Source of the DNA: Comamonadaceae bacterium
GTDB taxonomy: Bacteria; Pseudomonadota; Gammaproteobacteria; Burkholderiales; Burkholderiaceae_C
Reading direction: 5' to 3'
NCBI GenBank assembly: GCA_947454695.1
Contig: CANGMW010000199.1
Coordinates: 1 to 5,141, forward strand
DNA length: 5,141 nucleotides
The notes beneath the pieces are model-generated. The model had not been told where the DNA came from and ran no database searches. It was given only the letters and a program-made list of their open reading frames with translations. The position numbers and the translations under genes were made by a program. Of this stretch, positions 4,484 to 5,141 are shown piece by piece; the stretch's first letter is position 1, and each line of letters starts with the position of its first letter.

Positions 4484-5141
4484 AGGCTCGAGTTTAGAAC
4501 TTTTTGAGCTTGACTCACAAGCGCTTCCAGCATCAACCCAGAGTTGAAAGGGTGTTCAGATGTACGGCTGCTGAAGGCGAGATCACGGCTCCAGGCACTC
4601 AGGGCAGGCAGCGATTTGAGACGTGGCACGTCGCCAGTATCGAAAAATCGAGGGGCTGCGCCAAAGTGGATGGCCTGCAGATCGTGACAGAGCTTCTGTT
4701 GAGCATCGATCAGTTGGGCAGGCGTCCAGTCACGAATCAAACTGACATCGCCGCGCTGCATGGCTTTGGGAAAAGCGCGCCAACTTTTGGGGTCTCGTGC
4801 GGACTGAGCAAATGACAGGGCATCTTCAGGACGCCCGCCAGCTGCGCGCAACAAGATACCGGCATCTGCTGCATTCATGCCCTGCTCTTGCAGCCATTGC
4901 TGCGCCAGCGCTAACTCGGGCCAGACCATGGTGTGCGTCAAGCAGCGGCTTCGAATGGTGGGCAGTAATTCGTGAGCGGCTTCGCTGGCCAACACAAAGC
5001 GAACATCGCCCGGTGGCTCCTCCAAAGTTTTAAGCAAGGCATTCGCGGTCACATGGTTCATTCGCTCAGCAGGAAAGATCAGCACGGCCTTGCCGCGGCC
5101 CCGAGCACTGGTTCGCTGGGAAAACTCGATTGCGTCACGCA
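4480..5141 (-). CDS. holB: DNA polymerase III delta' subunit (5' end outside window)
   Basis: The C-terminal 219 residues of the clamp-loader delta' subunit, which helps load the sliding clamp at the replication fork. The frame stays open to the right edge. The GTG at 5085-5083 is an internal Val, because codons before it encode AIEFSQRTSARGRGKA, running directly into VLIFPAERMNHVTANALLKT. Motifs: PAERMN at the degenerate Walker B position, TLEEPP, and the IRSRC clamp-loader SRC motif, whose Arg is about the 65th visible residue. The remainder is a helical collar-like domain. The N-terminal third, with the P-loop region, is missing from the window. tmk is expected upstream, outside the window (established gene order). 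The stop TGA lies ten bases before pilZ. Confidence 0.93.
   Translation of the reverse strand, partial: RDAIEFSQRTSARGRGKAVLIFPAERMNHVTANALLKTLEEPPGDVRFVLASEAAHELLPTIRSRCLTHTMVWPELALAQQWLQEQGMNAADAGILLRAAGGRPEDALSFAQSARDPKSWRAFPKAMQRGDVSLIRDWTPAQLIDAQQKLCHDLQAIHFGAAPRFFDTGDVPRLKSLPALSAWSRDLAFSSRTSEHPFNSGLMLEALVSQAQKVLNSSL

Noticed and set aside
5083..5085. GTG (minus strand) as the start of holB
   Set aside because: Codons upstream continue a conserved delta' sequence to the window edge; the GTG is an internal Val.

Overview
The window looks like chromosomal DNA of a betaproteobacterium, probably order Burkholderiales and perhaps family Comamonadaceae. The main reasons are the holB-pilZ-tatD gene order, an LD-carboxypeptidase and PilZ that match my memory of that group, and a protein joining a cyclase-like domain to an FHA domain, a type I recall from Burkholderiales. 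This placement rests on recalled protein families, not on a search.

Layout. Positions 1-1731 (+) hold a haloalkane dehalogenase of the DhlA type, cut by the left edge, and five bases later a complete LD-carboxypeptidase (ldcA). A 116-residue unrecognised protein is read leftward (2078-1728). Its stop codon and that of ldcA share the palindrome TTAA. A gene-free, about 24% GC stretch (2079-2242) separates it from a divergent gene (2243-3136, +) for a class III cyclase-like plus FHA protein. This gene converges on a minus-strand cluster (5141-3221), transcribed in the order holB (cut by the right edge), pilZ, tatD/ycfH, and closed by a clear intrinsic terminator. No gap reaches 300 bases.

How the genes work together. 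The holB-pilZ-tatD cluster is a widespread conserved arrangement: clamp-loader subunit, type IV pilus biogenesis factor, and metal-dependent DNase-like hydrolase. The dehalogenase and ldcA are probably co-transcribed but have no obvious functional link. The least ordinary part is 1728-3180: a GC-poor insert-like segment with an orphan small protein divergent from a cyclase-FHA protein whose two metal-binding aspartates are replaced (Glu and Asn), while its base-recognising and transition-state residues are kept. It looks like a pseudo-cyclase or nucleotide sensor joined to a phosphopeptide-binding module. The divergent promoter region has near-symmetric TATAAT boxes, each preceded by the same 8-mer.

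I see no tRNA, rRNA, CRISPR array, insertion sequence or phage gene. The window is mostly ordinary, and the cyclase-FHA locus is the best candidate for something undescribed.
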